From Cytophagales bacterium (GTDB lineage: Bacteria; Bacteroidota; Bacteroidia; Cytophagales; Cyclobacteriaceae), in the NCBI GenBank assembly GCA_020063545.1, contig JAGUUF010000224.1:1-14000 (forward strand): a stretch of 14,000 nt of DNA, given 5' to 3'. This document shows positions 13,983 to 14,000 of this stretch, piece by piece (position 1 is the first letter of the stretch; each line of letters starts with the position of its first letter). A program made the translations under genes and the position numbers. The notes beneath the pieces are model-generated. The model was not told the DNA's origin. It worked only from the letters and a program-made list of their open reading frames with translations, and searched no databases.

Positions 13983-14000
13983 TTCCAAAGTTGTTAAGTC
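13983..14000. other. Window end after the TlpA-like gene
   Basis: Only 18 bases follow the stop codon. No terminator is visible, so the operon may continue beyond the window. Confidence 0.4.

Overview
The window looks like chromosomal DNA of a Bacteroidota bacterium, most likely an environmental Cytophagales or Chitinophagales relative (the order is inference). The reasons are a FecI-type sigma factor followed by a FecR with a C-terminal DUF4974-like part, a SusC/SusD pair, and several sites matching the Bacteroidota promoter pattern (TTTG, about 20 bases, TAnnTTTG). No rRNA, tRNA, CRISPR array, transposase or integrase was seen.

Left part (1-2348), minus strand: the N-terminal 524 codons of a superfamily 1 DNA2/NAM7-type helicase running off the left edge, a 68-residue HTH-like basic protein, and an 83-residue protein with two membrane helices. 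A 189-base divergent region then holds two 39-base direct repeats laid over a likely promoter.

Defence-like part (2349-5388): a tight plus-strand operon of AbiEi-like antitoxin/regulator, AbiEii-like nucleotidyltransferase toxin, and a third gene that fuses an MNT nucleotidyltransferase domain to a HEPN domain. Gaps between genes are only 1 and 3 bases. A minus-strand XRE-type regulator converges on this operon, with 3 bases between the two stop codons. With the helicase this looks like a small defence or toxin-antitoxin island.

Non-coding part (5389-5800): there is no convincing gene here, but it is dense in signals. I see a good plus-strand promoter overlapping a palindrome, an 18-base inverted repeat with arms 87 bases apart, a second crossing inverted repeat, a terminator-like hairpin, a second TATATTTG box, and a strong hairpin with a U-tract just before the sigma gene. 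It reads as one or two small structured RNAs, or a long attenuated leader.

Right part (5801-13982), plus strand: ECF sigma factor, FecR anti-sigma, SusC/RagA TonB-dependent transporter with an STN signalling domain, SusD-like lipoprotein, and an exported TlpA-like thioredoxin fused to a DUF3738-like region. The likely logic is cell-surface signalling: SusC/SusD bind a ligand, the STN domain signals through FecR, the sigma factor is released and raises expression of the transporter genes, and the TlpA-type protein works on the same task in the periplasm. The ligand cannot be read from the sequence.
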